Positions 8,689 through 16,850 of a stretch of DNA of 64,000 bases are shown here, piece by piece. Position numbers and translations under genes: made by a program. The DNA is from Bdellovibrio sp. (GTDB lineage Bacteria > Bdellovibrionota > Bacteriovoracia > Bacteriovoracales > Bacteriovoracaceae): the NCBI GenBank assembly GCA_016187935.1, contig JACPIU010000040.1, forward strand, positions 1 to 64,000, in the 5' to 3' direction. Position 1 is the first letter of the stretch; the number at the start of each line of letters is the position of its first letter. The notes beneath the pieces were generated by a model. It was not told the origin of the DNA and made no database searches. It was given only the letters and a program-made list of their open reading frames with translations.

Positions 8689-9975
8689 ATGTTACACGAT
8701 TTTAAATCGACTCCATTCTCTGGAACTCTCCTGGAACTTTTAGAGCTGTGCTGGGAGCACATGCCCGATGATGCAGTTTGTAGAGATGCCCATCACTGGG
8801 TTGAGGAACAGCCGAAAATCGCCGGGAATCTCCTTCCTGTGCGGAAGTTTTCTCCGGCCCATTCCAGCCGAGGCCAAATTTGCGTTTGTGGGTCTCTTCG
8901 TTTTATCCCTACCGACAACGAACCTTTAGCTGGCCTTTACAAGCTTTGGACTCAAGGTCAGGTACCGTCCGAGCCGATTGGTGTTATGTTAAGAAAAAGA
9001 ATAATTCCAGCTTCCTGGAATTGTGACGTCATTTCAAATGATGGCCTAAGGTTTTCAGGCGTCTCATCTCCTTTTCGCGATCATGGGCTGAAGCTCGCAC
9101 ATATTTCAGATGCCGCACTTGGAATTCAAGGACAGGTTGATGGACAATCTATTACTGTGAGATTTTTGCGCAGCTTATCTCCGCTGAATGTGTTCTTATT
9201 TCCTAGTCATCGACAAGTTGTCTGTAGCGTAGTTAAGGCCAGCGATGGCAGGATGCCCACGAGAAGAGATTGGGCCGAGGATGCTTTGATTCGGGGAGTT
9301 GCCTTTGGTTGGCTACTTGATAAATTGAGCTATTCGTCTGCCACAAACTTTTTTAGTAAGTGGGCAGATTTGGCACCCGATTTAAATTGGAAACAGGTCG
9401 CGGCGGGCACAATCGTTACGGTTAAGCCTAAGTCAGGCGTGCCTATGGGAGTAAGCTCGGACGGTACGCCGAACAAAAAAATGGCCACTGGAACAAACAC
9501 AAAACCTCTGTATTCAACAGCTTGCCCTCAATATTCAAATGGAGAGGCACTTTCCTTCGATGAGGCCATTGATGTGCTTCGAAAGTGGCGCATGGGATGC
9601 CCCGCCTCCGTCCAACTTGACGGAAAATCTGAGAATAACCCAAAGCGCTGGTTCCACTTTAAGGTTGAGGGCTATTCTTCACCGCAAGACGATTTCCAGT
9701 CTAGATACGGAGTTCAATTCACAGGTTCTGACTACAACGGTATCGTGAACTTTCACGGCGACACAAAATCGGACAAGATTGATGAGTTCATCAGATATGT
9801 TGATGCTGCCGATGATTACCGAGATGTCCTTAGACCAAGTGCCACCTATGAATTTACAACAAAGCCGCAGGACAAACCAACTAGCGCGATTAAGCCGAAA
9901 TTTTCCCTCAAAGGATACAATGAAGGCGTCGACGGATTTTTTTTGTATCACGACCACTGGAAGACGAGACGATAG
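8689..9975 (+). CDS. Hypothetical protein, 428 aa
   Basis: A large soluble protein I do not recognise. The start at 8689 is well supported (AAAGGAG eight bases upstream); the frame is open to 8599 but that part has no site. It has no signal peptide or membrane segment. The N-terminal half contains several Cys and His residues (a CW...C...HHW stretch within the first 50 residues and CVC further on); the C-terminal half looks alpha/beta. It follows the envelope operon after 86 bp and precedes a 55-aa gene by 54 bp. Composition is coding-like, so the gene is probably real although its function is unknown. Confidence 0.6.
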   Translation: MLHDFKSTPFSGTLLELLELCWEHMPDDAVCRDAHHWVEEQPKIAGNLLPVRKFSPAHSSRGQICVCGSLRFIPTDNEPLAGLYKLWTQGQVPSEPIGVMLRKRIIPASWNCDVISNDGLRFSGVSSPFRDHGLKLAHISDAALGIQGQVDGQSITVRFLRSLSPLNVFLFPSHRQVVCSVVKASDGRMPTRRDWAEDALIRGVAFGWLLDKLSYSSATNFFSKWADLAPDLNWKQVAAGTIVTVKPKSGVPMGVSSDGTPNKKMATGTNTKPLYSTACPQYSNGEALSFDEAIDVLRKWRMGCPASVQLDGKSENNPKRWFHFKVEGYSSPQDDFQSRYGVQFTGSDYNGIVNFHGDTKSDKIDEFIRYVDAADDYRDVLRPSATYEFTTKPQDKPTSAIKPKFSLKGYNEGVDGFFLYHDHWKTRR

Positions 9976-10029
9976 TGTCCTTGCCGATCGTATCATTTAT
10001 CAAAATAAAAACCGAACAGGAGAAAGTTT

Positions 10030-10197
10030 GTGTGTACGTCTGATTTTTCTATAAAAATGAAACAGGCCGAGACATTAAAAGAGTTGCTAGACATCCTTAA
10101 TCAATACACAGGTAACATTACCGATGAACCCATCAGCCTGACACAAGATGAAGAAAAAATTCTTGATGACTACTATAGGAAAAGATTGGAAGGTTAA
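10030..10197 (+). CDS. Small acidic protein, 55 aa
   Basis: A 55-residue frame beginning at a GTG with AGGAGAAAG just upstream; an internal ATG at 10057 is possible. It is rich in Glu, Asp and Leu and is likely a short helical protein. It lies 54 bp after the 428-aa gene, probably in the same transcript, and its stop overlaps the end of the convergent gene by 4 bp. No family recognised. Confidence 0.45.
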   Translation: MCTSDFSIKMKQAETLKELLDILNQYTGNITDEPISLTQDEEKILDDYYRKRLEG

Positions 10198-11093
10198 AAC
10201 AGATATGAGATACCTAAGGAGTAGTCGGCCATTGGGAATTGACCTACAAAAAAGACATGGGTTTCAAAGTTAAGTAACATGGCAAAGCGACTATTTTTTC
10301 CACTTATTCCGTATCCAAAACCACCACCCAAACTAGGCCCATAGGTATCAATCAGGACTCTTTCCCCTTCCATTAGTTCGTAATTCGCTACACCAACATC
10401 TAATTTCATATAGGTACCATGTCGAAAACTATGATTAAAAAAATGGTAACCTGTGAAGGCGTAATTTGTATAAGTCGAAAAATAAACCAGGGCCCCACTT
10501 TCGAAGGAAACTTGATGAAGGGAAGTCAAGAGACCTAAGGCATTACGATTATTTTCTAGCGGCCTAATGTATTCCAAACCTAGTTGAACGGAAGACGTGG
10601 ATGTTTCAGAATCATGAGTTGAGTTTTTAATTTCATCTCTGGCATCCTCAAGGAAAATTTGACTCCCAAAACCCATTCTCACGATTAAATACCAGGTCGC
10701 GGCCGTTTCTGGCGTGGTTATGGTGTTTATATTCGTTGTTTGTTTCTCAATGTCCTCAATTTTTTTGCATTCATTACCTTTTGCGCATCTCTTTAATGCC
10801 AAGGCACTACAGTCCACGTTATTAAAATACAGTTTTTTCATTTGAATATCATAGAGATCGGTGGCACCGGCCTCGGCTGCCAAATTGCGCAAAGAGTTCT
10901 CGCATGCCGTGGCATTCATGAATATTTCTCTGCCATTAAATCCAAGATCATCTTGAACCCTGGCAACGATTTCAAATTCACCCGATATGTATTCTGACTG
11001 TTTAAGAATTTTTATCTGTCGGCCTTCAGGTTTCAATGGAATAGGCATTGCACAAGCAGTGAAGAGAAATAATAGAATTATCCTGAGACGCAT
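10194..11093 (-). CDS. Lipoprotein with outer-membrane beta-barrel-like domain
   Basis: A 299-residue exported protein. The N terminus is a lipoprotein signal with LFTAC near residue 14. A soluble domain follows (about 25-120) with four or more cysteines, including a C...C pair around CAKGNEC, which suggests disulfides in the periplasm. The C-terminal half (about 135-299) consists of amphipathic strands with aromatic girdles and ends in LF, as in small outer-membrane barrels. A barrel fused behind a lipobox is unusual; the leader could alternatively be cleaved by signal peptidase I. It is alone on the minus strand, with 284 bp of non-coding DNA upstream. Function unknown. Confidence 0.65.
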   Translation of the reverse strand: MRLRIILLFLFTACAMPIPLKPEGRQIKILKQSEYISGEFEIVARVQDDLGFNGREIFMNATACENSLRNLAAEAGATDLYDIQMKKLYFNNVDCSALALKRCAKGNECKKIEDIEKQTTNINTITTPETAATWYLIVRMGFGSQIFLEDARDEIKNSTHDSETSTSSVQLGLEYIRPLENNRNALGLLTSLHQVSFESGALVYFSTYTNYAFTGYHFFNHSFRHGTYMKLDVGVANYELMEGERVLIDTYGPSLGGGFGYGISGKNSRFAMLLNFETHVFFVGQFPMADYSLGISYLF

Positions 11094-11377
11094 AGGTTTA
11101 TATGGTAACCTGCAAGTCAGACATTCTCACTAAAAATTTGCAGGATAAGCTTGAAACGAATAAGTTAGACCTAAGCAAAAATTCGTAGCTTGTATTCCGC
11201 AGTATGGTACTTACGTTTTTGCTGCGTATTCGGTCCTTACATCTCTAGACTTGGAATGGTGATTCTATTTTGTTAATTCATCATTTCTTATATCCTTCAT
11301 CGCTCTCATATACCTCGGTAAATTATGTTCGGAGACTGTCTCACGCCATATTGGCAGAAAGGGTTGCTTAAAATTAA

Positions 11378-11779
11378 TCATTTTGAGATTGCCATCGATA
11401 AAAGATTTCCAAATTTATGAAAGGATTTTCTCGATAGGAAATCTTTTTCATAGAGAGAAAAGGACTCTTTGATTGTGTGTATAATAATCTCCTCTTCATT
11501 TATATCGACCTTGGTCACTTCGCTGAATCCGACCTTTTTATTGGCAAATTCATACGGGAGATGAACAAAGTCATTTGAAATAACAATCTTTGGATTCATT
11601 TTAACAATCGTTTTTAGTGGTAGATAAATGGAAAAAATGATCCCCACGATTGCAAGAGGTATTACTAATAATTTTTTTGGCTCCTCGCAGACCAGCACCG
11701 ATGCAACAATGTTGAATCCTAGCATCATCGCTGCCAGTTTCATCCTGCTCTTGAATATTGCTGAATAATAATAGCTCAA
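11378..11779 (-). CDS. Membrane protein with PH-like domain, 133 aa
   Basis: The start is a TTG at 11779 with GAGGTG upstream at usable spacing. Two hydrophobic segments (about residues 15-32 and 38-55) are followed by a beta-rich soluble part with strands of the type seen in bacterial PH (DUF304-like) domains. That assignment is from pattern only. It is the most downstream of three minus-strand genes; the other two encode lipoproteins, suggesting an envelope function. No catalytic residues can be picked out. Confidence 0.55.
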   Translation of the reverse strand: MSYYYSAIFKSRMKLAAMMLGFNIVASVLVCEEPKKLLVIPLAIVGIIFSIYLPLKTIVKMNPKIVISNDFVHLPYEFANKKVGFSEVTKVDINEEEIIIHTIKESFSLYEKDFLSRKSFHKFGNLLSMAISK

Positions 11780-11822
11780 TGGGACACCTCAAAACTACTC
11801 TCAGAAAAACAAAAGAACTGCC

Positions 11823-12374
11823 TCAGTGAATTAGTTTATCCTCAAACAGTTTTGATATTAAATGATTCAACATATTTACTTGCAGTTCTTTTACCTTTAC
11901 CTCATCCCTGCCGAAACCGGGCACGAGAGGGCCTAAGGCCCATACAATTTTAGTTGCTTCCTCCTTGAAAAGGTAGGTTCTATTCGCATTCGCATTTCTG
12001 CCACCTACTTTGGCTCCCAGGGCCAAACTGATAGGTGGTGTGCAAGGGAGAATAACAAGTGTAAGCAGACAATAGGGCTCGAAAAAACCACCACTTCCAA
12101 AGTTGAACTCCAGTGAAAGATCATATAATGCCATTGTTTCATTGGTCACGAATGAATACTCATCAAGCACATCAACTTTTTTAAAAAGATTTAAACTAAG
12201 AAAGTAATCCTTGAGATCACTTGCCTTCATCATGTATTTTGTCCAGGGTGAAAAAACAACCAAAGACGGTTTTTCGCTTGGGGTAAAGATTGGAATATTG
12301 ATGACGGGAAGGTCCCTGCCAACGATTGTTGTGCAGGAAATTAAGAATATGGATAGTAAACCAAACCAGCTCAT
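11823..12374 (-). CDS. Lipoprotein, 183 aa
   Basis: A short N-terminal hydrophobic stretch ends in FLISC near residue 14, a good lipobox. The mature part is about 170 residues of mixed alpha/beta, with a hydrophobic Pro/Leu/Ile stretch around residues 100-120 that could be membrane-associated, and a basic/acidic C-terminal helix. The start codon overlaps the stop of the upstream lipoprotein gene (12371-13015) by 4 bp, so the pair is translationally coupled. I do not recognise a family. Confidence 0.6.
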   Translation of the reverse strand: MSWFGLLSIFLISCTTIVGRDLPVINIPIFTPSEKPSLVVFSPWTKYMMKASDLKDYFLSLNLFKKVDVLDEYSFVTNETMALYDLSLEFNFGSGGFFEPYCLLTLVILPCTPPISLALGAKVGGRNANANRTYLFKEEATKIVWALGPLVPGFGRDEVKVKELQVNMLNHLISKLFEDKLIH

Positions 12375-13015
12375 AGACCATGGCCTTTAAAGAGTGCGCG
12401 CAATGAATGTTTTAGTAGTTCCGGGTATATATTGTTATTAATATTTGGCAACGTTGCGACAATCCATTTCTGATTATATGGTATTGATGAAACTGTGAAG
12501 GTTAGATCATCTTTGGCCTGAGATTCCGCAATGATCTGCTTGTCTTTTGAATAAAGTTTCAACGTCATTTCTGACTGATACCCTTCCCAAGTCGGAATAA
12601 GTCCCATGGTCAGGAGGGATAAAAAAAGCAATTTAGAGGCATGGTATTTTACACTGAAATATATGTCCAGGTAGTAATCAGTCTCTCTATCTGGCGCAAT
12701 GGCGCTGTTCAATTCTGCAAAGGTCCGAATATCGCCTACACCCTTTGCAAAAGAAATCTTTGATACAAGAAACGCCTCCTTCCAAACATTCTCCTTGCGA
12801 ATAGTTTCATACAAGACATTCTCATCTGAACAATGAACTTTCTCACCATCCTGTAGAATTTCAAAAACCCGCACAGCTACTGTCTTGTCACTAAAACCTA
12901 TCGGTGATACTGGACTGTCCAAACTTGCAAGGTTGCGCTTCAAGTTGTACGCACAAGAAGGCAAGAACAAGCACATAATCAATACTATCTTGATGGACAT
13001 TTGAACATTTCGCAT
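12371..13015 (-). CDS. Lipoprotein, 214 aa
   Basis: An exported protein with a lipobox (FLPSC) at about residues 17-21 after a basic N terminus. It has a possible hydrophobic segment in the middle (about 130-145) and otherwise a beta-rich periplasmic part. It is first of a coupled pair with the 183-aa lipoprotein downstream (4-bp overlap). The region upstream to 13146 is an AT-rich divergent spacer of 130 bp that must hold its promoter. Function unknown. Confidence 0.6.
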   Translation of the reverse strand: MRNVQMSIKIVLIMCLFLPSCAYNLKRNLASLDSPVSPIGFSDKTVAVRVFEILQDGEKVHCSDENVLYETIRKENVWKEAFLVSKISFAKGVGDIRTFAELNSAIAPDRETDYYLDIYFSVKYHASKLLFLSLLTMGLIPTWEGYQSEMTLKLYSKDKQIIAESQAKDDLTFTVSSIPYNQKWIVATLPNINNNIYPELLKHSLRALFKGHGL

Positions 13016-13145
13016 AAATCCAAAAAAATTTAAATTTCTCCACCATTTTAGCTTAAAACTGTTTACAATTGCTATGATAAAGAGATCATGTACCTAATCT
13101 GCCTTCCTCATCAGAGGGATAACAGGTTGAGTTGATTAACACAGT

Positions 13146-13337
13146 ATGAAGATATTTTTATTGGCTCTAATACTTATCGCATGCTTATTGGCATATCCAT
13201 TAATAATGTATTTCAAAATTAAGGAGCCTAAGAAACGTACTTGGATGGTTCGGTATGTATCTATTGGCATCGTATTCACATTGACGGCAACTTGGGCCTA
13301 CTTAAAAGTAGCTTTAGGAAATGGTCCATGGTGGTAA
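13146..13337 (+). CDS. Small two-span membrane protein, 63 aa
   Basis: A 63-residue protein with hydrophobic segments at about residues 2-22 and 38-55 and a basic loop (KEPKKRTW) between them. The upstream sequence has only a weak purine stretch before the ATG. It ends 2 bp before the next gene, whose GGTGG site lies within it. It is the first of four plus-strand genes for membrane proteins (13146-14613), a likely operon. No family recognised. Confidence 0.5.
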   Translation: MKIFLLALILIACLLAYPLIMYFKIKEPKKRTWMVRYVSIGIVFTLTATWAYLKVALGNGPWW

Positions 13338-13339
13338 AG

Positions 13340-13732
13340 ATGCATGCAAAAGCACTCTGGATAAAATTAAAGGATATAATTGTTCTGCTGTGGGGATTAT
13401 TCAGAAAACTTATTTTGGCCTGCTTTATTGTAATAGGTACTTTCCTTTTGCTCGTTTTTTTGATTTTTAGATTGAAAAATGTTGCGGGACAAAGATTAGA
13501 AGCACTCACTAATGCGGTCTTTAATAAAGCTGACAAACTTGTAACCGAATCACCTCAGCCAGGCACCATGCCAGAGTTAAAGCATGTAGTCCTTGAATCA
13601 AAGTGTGATAAGAAGGTCGCAAAAGACAAAATACCATATTTTTTCGCAGGCACTATAACTAAACGCTTCATTCGTAATTTGCATGTTGATGAAGAGTTAT
13701 CCTACGTAAACTATCAATCCACAGGTGTTTGA
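13340..13732 (+). CDS. Single-span membrane protein, 130 aa
   Basis: The start at the ATG at 13340 is chosen because GGTGG sits at good spacing; the ATG at 13328 overlaps that site. It has a basic N-terminal amphipathic stretch and a strong hydrophobic segment at about residues 22-45. The soluble C-terminal domain of about 80 residues contains two Lys-Cys-Asp-Lys-Lys-type stretches. By the positive-inside rule the C-terminal part is periplasmic. Part of the 13146-14613 operon. Function unknown. Confidence 0.5.
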   Translation: MHAKALWIKLKDIIVLLWGLFRKLILACFIVIGTFLLLVFLIFRLKNVAGQRLEALTNAVFNKADKLVTESPQPGTMPELKHVVLESKCDKKVAKDKIPYFFAGTITKRFIRNLHVDEELSYVNYQSTGV

Positions 13733-13742
13733 GGTTATTTCG

Positions 13743-13943
13743 ATGAAGGCCGACAATAAACAAATTAAGAAAAATAGAAGCGGGGTCATAAGATTGATTC
13801 TGGAAATTGTTTTGGGGATTATATTATCCTTGAGCTTATATTTTTTTTACAATAGTCAATGGTTGTCAGACTATAATTACGAACGCAGCATAAAATCACT
13901 TGATCATTTGAAGAAGGATTATGAAATCCCACCTGGGCAATAA
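13743..13943 (+). CDS. Small single-span membrane protein, 66 aa
   Basis: The ATG at 13743 has GAGG upstream; a GTG at 13725 inside the preceding gene is an alternative. A basic N terminus (KQIKKNRSG) is followed by a hydrophobic segment at about residues 16-36 and a 30-residue polar tail. The 3' end overlaps the start proposed for the next gene by 23 bp. No family recognised; one of a run of small membrane proteins. Confidence 0.45.
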   Translation: MKADNKQIKKNRSGVIRLILEIVLGIILSLSLYFFYNSQWLSDYNYERSIKSLDHLKKDYEIPPGQ

Positions 13944-14613
13944 AATAAATGGGCAAAAAAACATGAGTTTGCAGCGAAAATTAATACCTACACACTTCGA
14001 CTCCAAACGCCTTCGCGTGCAACTCGCGTTGATCCTCATGATAACAATTGGCATGGGAACTGCCTTCGGTCGTCTACTGTTATATCTTGGCCTCACTTCT
14101 CTGGTTATCCGAAACACTGTCGTATTCCCGGTGACTTATTTTATTTTCTTTGTCTGTGTGTATTTCTGGCGCAAGCGAGTTGATCGTTTTGAATCGTTAC
14201 CCGCGAAGAAAGAGCTTACTGACAAAATCCAACATCAGTCTGGTCGAAGTGATAGAGATAACCTTTCTTGGCTCGGTGACGTGGGGTTTGATTTCGGAGA
14301 GGCCACCATAATATTTGCCCTAGTTGTTATTATTATTTGTGTGATCGTTTGGATATTTGGCGAGGCCCCTGCAATCATGAGCGAAGCTTTTTTTGATATC
14401 GGATTAACTGCTAGTCTCGCAGGGGCCCTAAGGAAACGTCACAGCTCTTTTTGGTATATCGGACTTTTTCGCAAGACGATAGTTGCCTTTCTCGCATTTT
14501 ATTTCGCAAGCCTACTTCTCCTGGTTCTTGCGAATACAACCTGCCCAAATCGCCCCACTCTCACAAAAATTGTTCGTGAATGCTGGATACCGATGAGAGC
14601 AACAATCAAATAG
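13921..14613 (+). CDS. Polytopic membrane protein, 230 aa
   Basis: Four or five hydrophobic segments are visible (about residues 35-55, 60-85, 125-148 and 180-205), with a long hydrophilic loop around 90-125 that carries charged residues. The start at 13921 has AAGGA close by and overlaps the preceding gene; an ATG at 13963 (residue 15) is the alternative. It closes the plus-strand run of membrane proteins that begins at 13146. I see no transporter or channel signature. Function unknown. Confidence 0.55.
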   Translation: MKSHLGNKINGQKNMSLQRKLIPTHFDSKRLRVQLALILMITIGMGTAFGRLLLYLGLTSLVIRNTVVFPVTYFIFFVCVYFWRKRVDRFESLPAKKELTDKIQHQSGRSDRDNLSWLGDVGFDFGEATIIFALVVIIICVIVWIFGEAPAIMSEAFFDIGLTASLAGALRKRHSSFWYIGLFRKTIVAFLAFYFASLLLLVLANTTCPNRPTLTKIVRECWIPMRATIK

Positions 14614-14659
14614 GGAAATTCCATTTGAGCCAAAAACTCAAGATTTAAAAAACAATTTT

Positions 14660-15364
14660 ATGCCAACAGATTTTGACATTACCTTCAGCTACTTCCAAAT
14701 AAATGCAGTGAGACATGTTGACGTGACTTCTTGGGCCGAATGCCAAGGTTTTTTTAGGACATCAACTTATAAAGATTGGATTTATTTAATTCGCTTCAAG
14801 AACCGACTCACAAACGCCACATATACTACAGAGAGTGACCTTATGAGTAAGGCCGCGGACATATATGCATGGGGAACAGCAAGTGATTTGGGCCAACGTC
14901 TTAGAAAGGCTAGCGTTTTTCATCAAAAACTTTCGGGAAAATATGATCGTCGTGTTGACTATCTCATGTTAAAAATGATTTTTGACCTACATAGCGTTCA
15001 CCTTTTTGAATGTAAAAATAATGCCATTTCTATTGAACAATCTCGCAGAACTGCTATCTATGGTGCTACCGCCAAAGGTGCTTGCATAAGAGGTTTGATA
15101 AATTCAACGAGGGCTGCAATCGCCACAGAAATTTATGAAATGTTCAAAACAACATCTCATTATCAAAATAACCTTAATGCTATCGAACGCAAACTTTTTG
15201 ACGAATTTGTATTCAGTTTTTGGTTAGCGAAATTGAAACACCCAACGAATCCTGCCAGAACCTTTTATTACGGAGACTGCTTAGAACCAGGTTTTATACA
15301 CCGAACTTTAGCTAGGCCTGATCTCATTCCGGTTATTGAAAAGGCATTAAACGTTAAGTTCTAA
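14660..15364 (+). CDS. Hypothetical protein, possible divergent GIY-YIG fold
   Basis: A 234-residue soluble protein. DWIYLIRF (about residues 31-38), IYAWGTASDLGQRL (about 69-82) and a following H/K/Y-rich stretch loosely follow the GIY...YIG...R order of GIY-YIG nucleases, with a possible Glu further on (IEQSRR). The gap between the two strands is longer than usual, so this is only a suggestion. No ribosome binding site is obvious before the ATG at 14660. It is convergent with the DnaB-like gene across 179 bp. It could equally be an unrelated protein. Confidence 0.5.
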   Translation: MPTDFDITFSYFQINAVRHVDVTSWAECQGFFRTSTYKDWIYLIRFKNRLTNATYTTESDLMSKAADIYAWGTASDLGQRLRKASVFHQKLSGKYDRRVDYLMLKMIFDLHSVHLFECKNNAISIEQSRRTAIYGATAKGACIRGLINSTRAAIATEIYEMFKTTSHYQNNLNAIERKLFDEFVFSFWLAKLKHPTNPARTFYYGDCLEPGFIHRTLARPDLIPVIEKALNVKF

Positions 15365-15543
15365 CAAAATTGTGCGATACTCAGAGAGGACGTATTGGCC
15401 AAGACAACAACCGCACAATCGCCTTATCAAGTACCGCGATTGAATTTTAATTTTCATTTACGAGCCATCGGTGCCGTTCATCAATGAGATTGCCGAAAGA
15501 CCTCTAAAGCGGATGATTTTAGACAGGAAAAATTCGATCTTCT

Positions 15544-16281
15544 TTAAATGAGTGAAAGCAGGCTTTCAAATTTCTGAATATCGTTTCGCCATCTTAATTT
15601 AATCGTCCCTACTCTATCTCCCTGATTCTTGGCCACAATCAACTCTGCAATTTCTTGCTTGGGTGTCAAAGGATCGTAATATTCGTCTCTATACAAAAAC
15701 ATGATGATATCTGCCTCACGCCCTACTGACCAATCTTTGTATAAATCTAGGAGTTGTGGCCTTTTATTCTCTCGATCTTCAAGGTATCGACGTAACTGAG
15801 ACAACAATACAATGGGACACTTTAATTCCTTGGCGATTTGCTTCAATTCGCGCAAGGTACGAACCATTTGACTTTTATGTGGAACCTCGGGGGATGAGGA
15901 ACGCATCAATTGTAAGTTATCAATCACGATCAATCCAACATCCCCGATTCTCGTGCAATTTTCCAGAATATCGGCAGTTGTTTGAGAGATGGAATCACTG
16001 ATGAAAATTGCAGGGAGAGATGGTTCGGGGCATTCGTCCAACCTGGCAAATCGGTCAGAAACTTCGCTAGAGTCTAACTCGTAAGAAAAAAAAGCAACTC
16101 TTTTGTCTGAAGATTTTGCAACATTGTGCGCGAGATTGATACCAAAGGAGGTTTTACCCATCCCAGGGCGACTAGCAAGGATCACAAGTTGGCCTGGGTG
16201 TAATCCCTCAATGAGGCCATCAAGAATATGCCACCCAGTTTTTAATACATTCCCGTTTTTAAAGCGCGAGTGTTCCGGCAT
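15544..16281 (-). CDS. Stand-alone DnaB-type RecA-fold helicase domain
   Basis: A 245-residue protein equal to the C-terminal ATPase half of replicative helicase DnaB. Walker A RPGMGKTS is at residues 38-45, Walker B LIVIDNLQLM at 117-126, the SQLRR sensor at 161-165 and the FLYRDEYY signature at 195-202. The N-terminal primase-binding domain and linker of true DnaB (about 450-470 aa) are absent, and the usual SGSIEQDAD stretch is changed to DWSVGREAD. It may therefore be a phage- or plasmid-type helicase or a non-replicative ATPase. It is the last gene of a minus-strand run with GIY-YIG and DGQHR proteins. Motifs are seen directly; the role is inferred. Confidence 0.85.
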   Translation of the reverse strand: MPEHSRFKNGNVLKTGWHILDGLIEGLHPGQLVILASRPGMGKTSFGINLAHNVAKSSDKRVAFFSYELDSSEVSDRFARLDECPEPSLPAIFISDSISQTTADILENCTRIGDVGLIVIDNLQLMRSSSPEVPHKSQMVRTLRELKQIAKELKCPIVLLSQLRRYLEDRENKRPQLLDLYKDWSVGREADIIMFLYRDEYYDPLTPKQEIAELIVAKNQGDRVGTIKLRWRNDIQKFESLLSLI

Positions 16282-16438
16282 AAATCAATCTTCCAGTTTT
16301 TTCTGTATTAGTTTTACACCACTTGTGATGATTCGTATTAAATGGAAAATATCCATATTTTTCTTTGTGTCATCTTGATCTTCTTTATCTAGAGAACAAA
16401 ATCCTATATGTAGTTTGTGTAGAAGTGGCTTTCAATCA

Positions 16439-16825
16439 TCAGTGCCGTTCGTTCCAAGGTGGAGCATAGTAGCAAATCAAATCACGTTCATATTTCTCCG
16501 CAACTGTGCGGTTTTGGATGCAACACACAGTATAGTGGAATTTTCCATTAAGATGACTCCACCGATTTTTGAGGCGTCCAAAAAGGCTGGAGGAGCATCC
16601 AACATAGACCACATAAAAACCACTCGGAGTTTCATGCAAAAGAATGTATACACCCGTGAGATCAGGTGCTTCATCCCATCGAGTGATATGCCTGATTTGC
16701 TGTCGACGAACATTTCCAAGTGCTCGCTTGCTTGGATTCTTCCATCCAAGCCATCTCGACGCTATGGCACCAAGACGATCTTTTGCATTTAGTACTCCTG
16801 GAAGCGTTCTTCTTTCATAAGACAC
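16439..16825 (-). CDS. GIY-YIG nuclease-domain protein, 128 aa
   Basis: The N-terminal 50 residues are basic and may bind DNA. The GIY-YIG core follows: GVYIL at residues 58-62, VYVGCSSSLFGRL at 73-85, a candidate metal-binding Glu at 110 or 113 and a C-terminal PPWN. The family cuts DNA with a single metal and appears in homing, repair, restriction and defence proteins. The start is a GTG at 16825 with AAAGGAG seven bases upstream, 25 bp after the previous gene, so it is co-transcribed with the DGQHR pair. Target specificity cannot be deduced. Confidence 0.75.
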   Translation of the reverse strand: MSYERRTLPGVLNAKDRLGAIASRWLGWKNPSKRALGNVRRQQIRHITRWDEAPDLTGVYILLHETPSGFYVVYVGCSSSLFGRLKNRWSHLNGKFHYTVCCIQNRTVAEKYERDLICYYAPPWNERH

Positions 16826-16850
16826 AAAAACTCCTTTGTTCTATTGCTAT

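Noticed and set aside
15395-15487. Possible 30-codon plus-strand frame beginning TTG GCC AAG
   Set aside because: Too short and without conservation to judge; only a weak AGAGG upstream.
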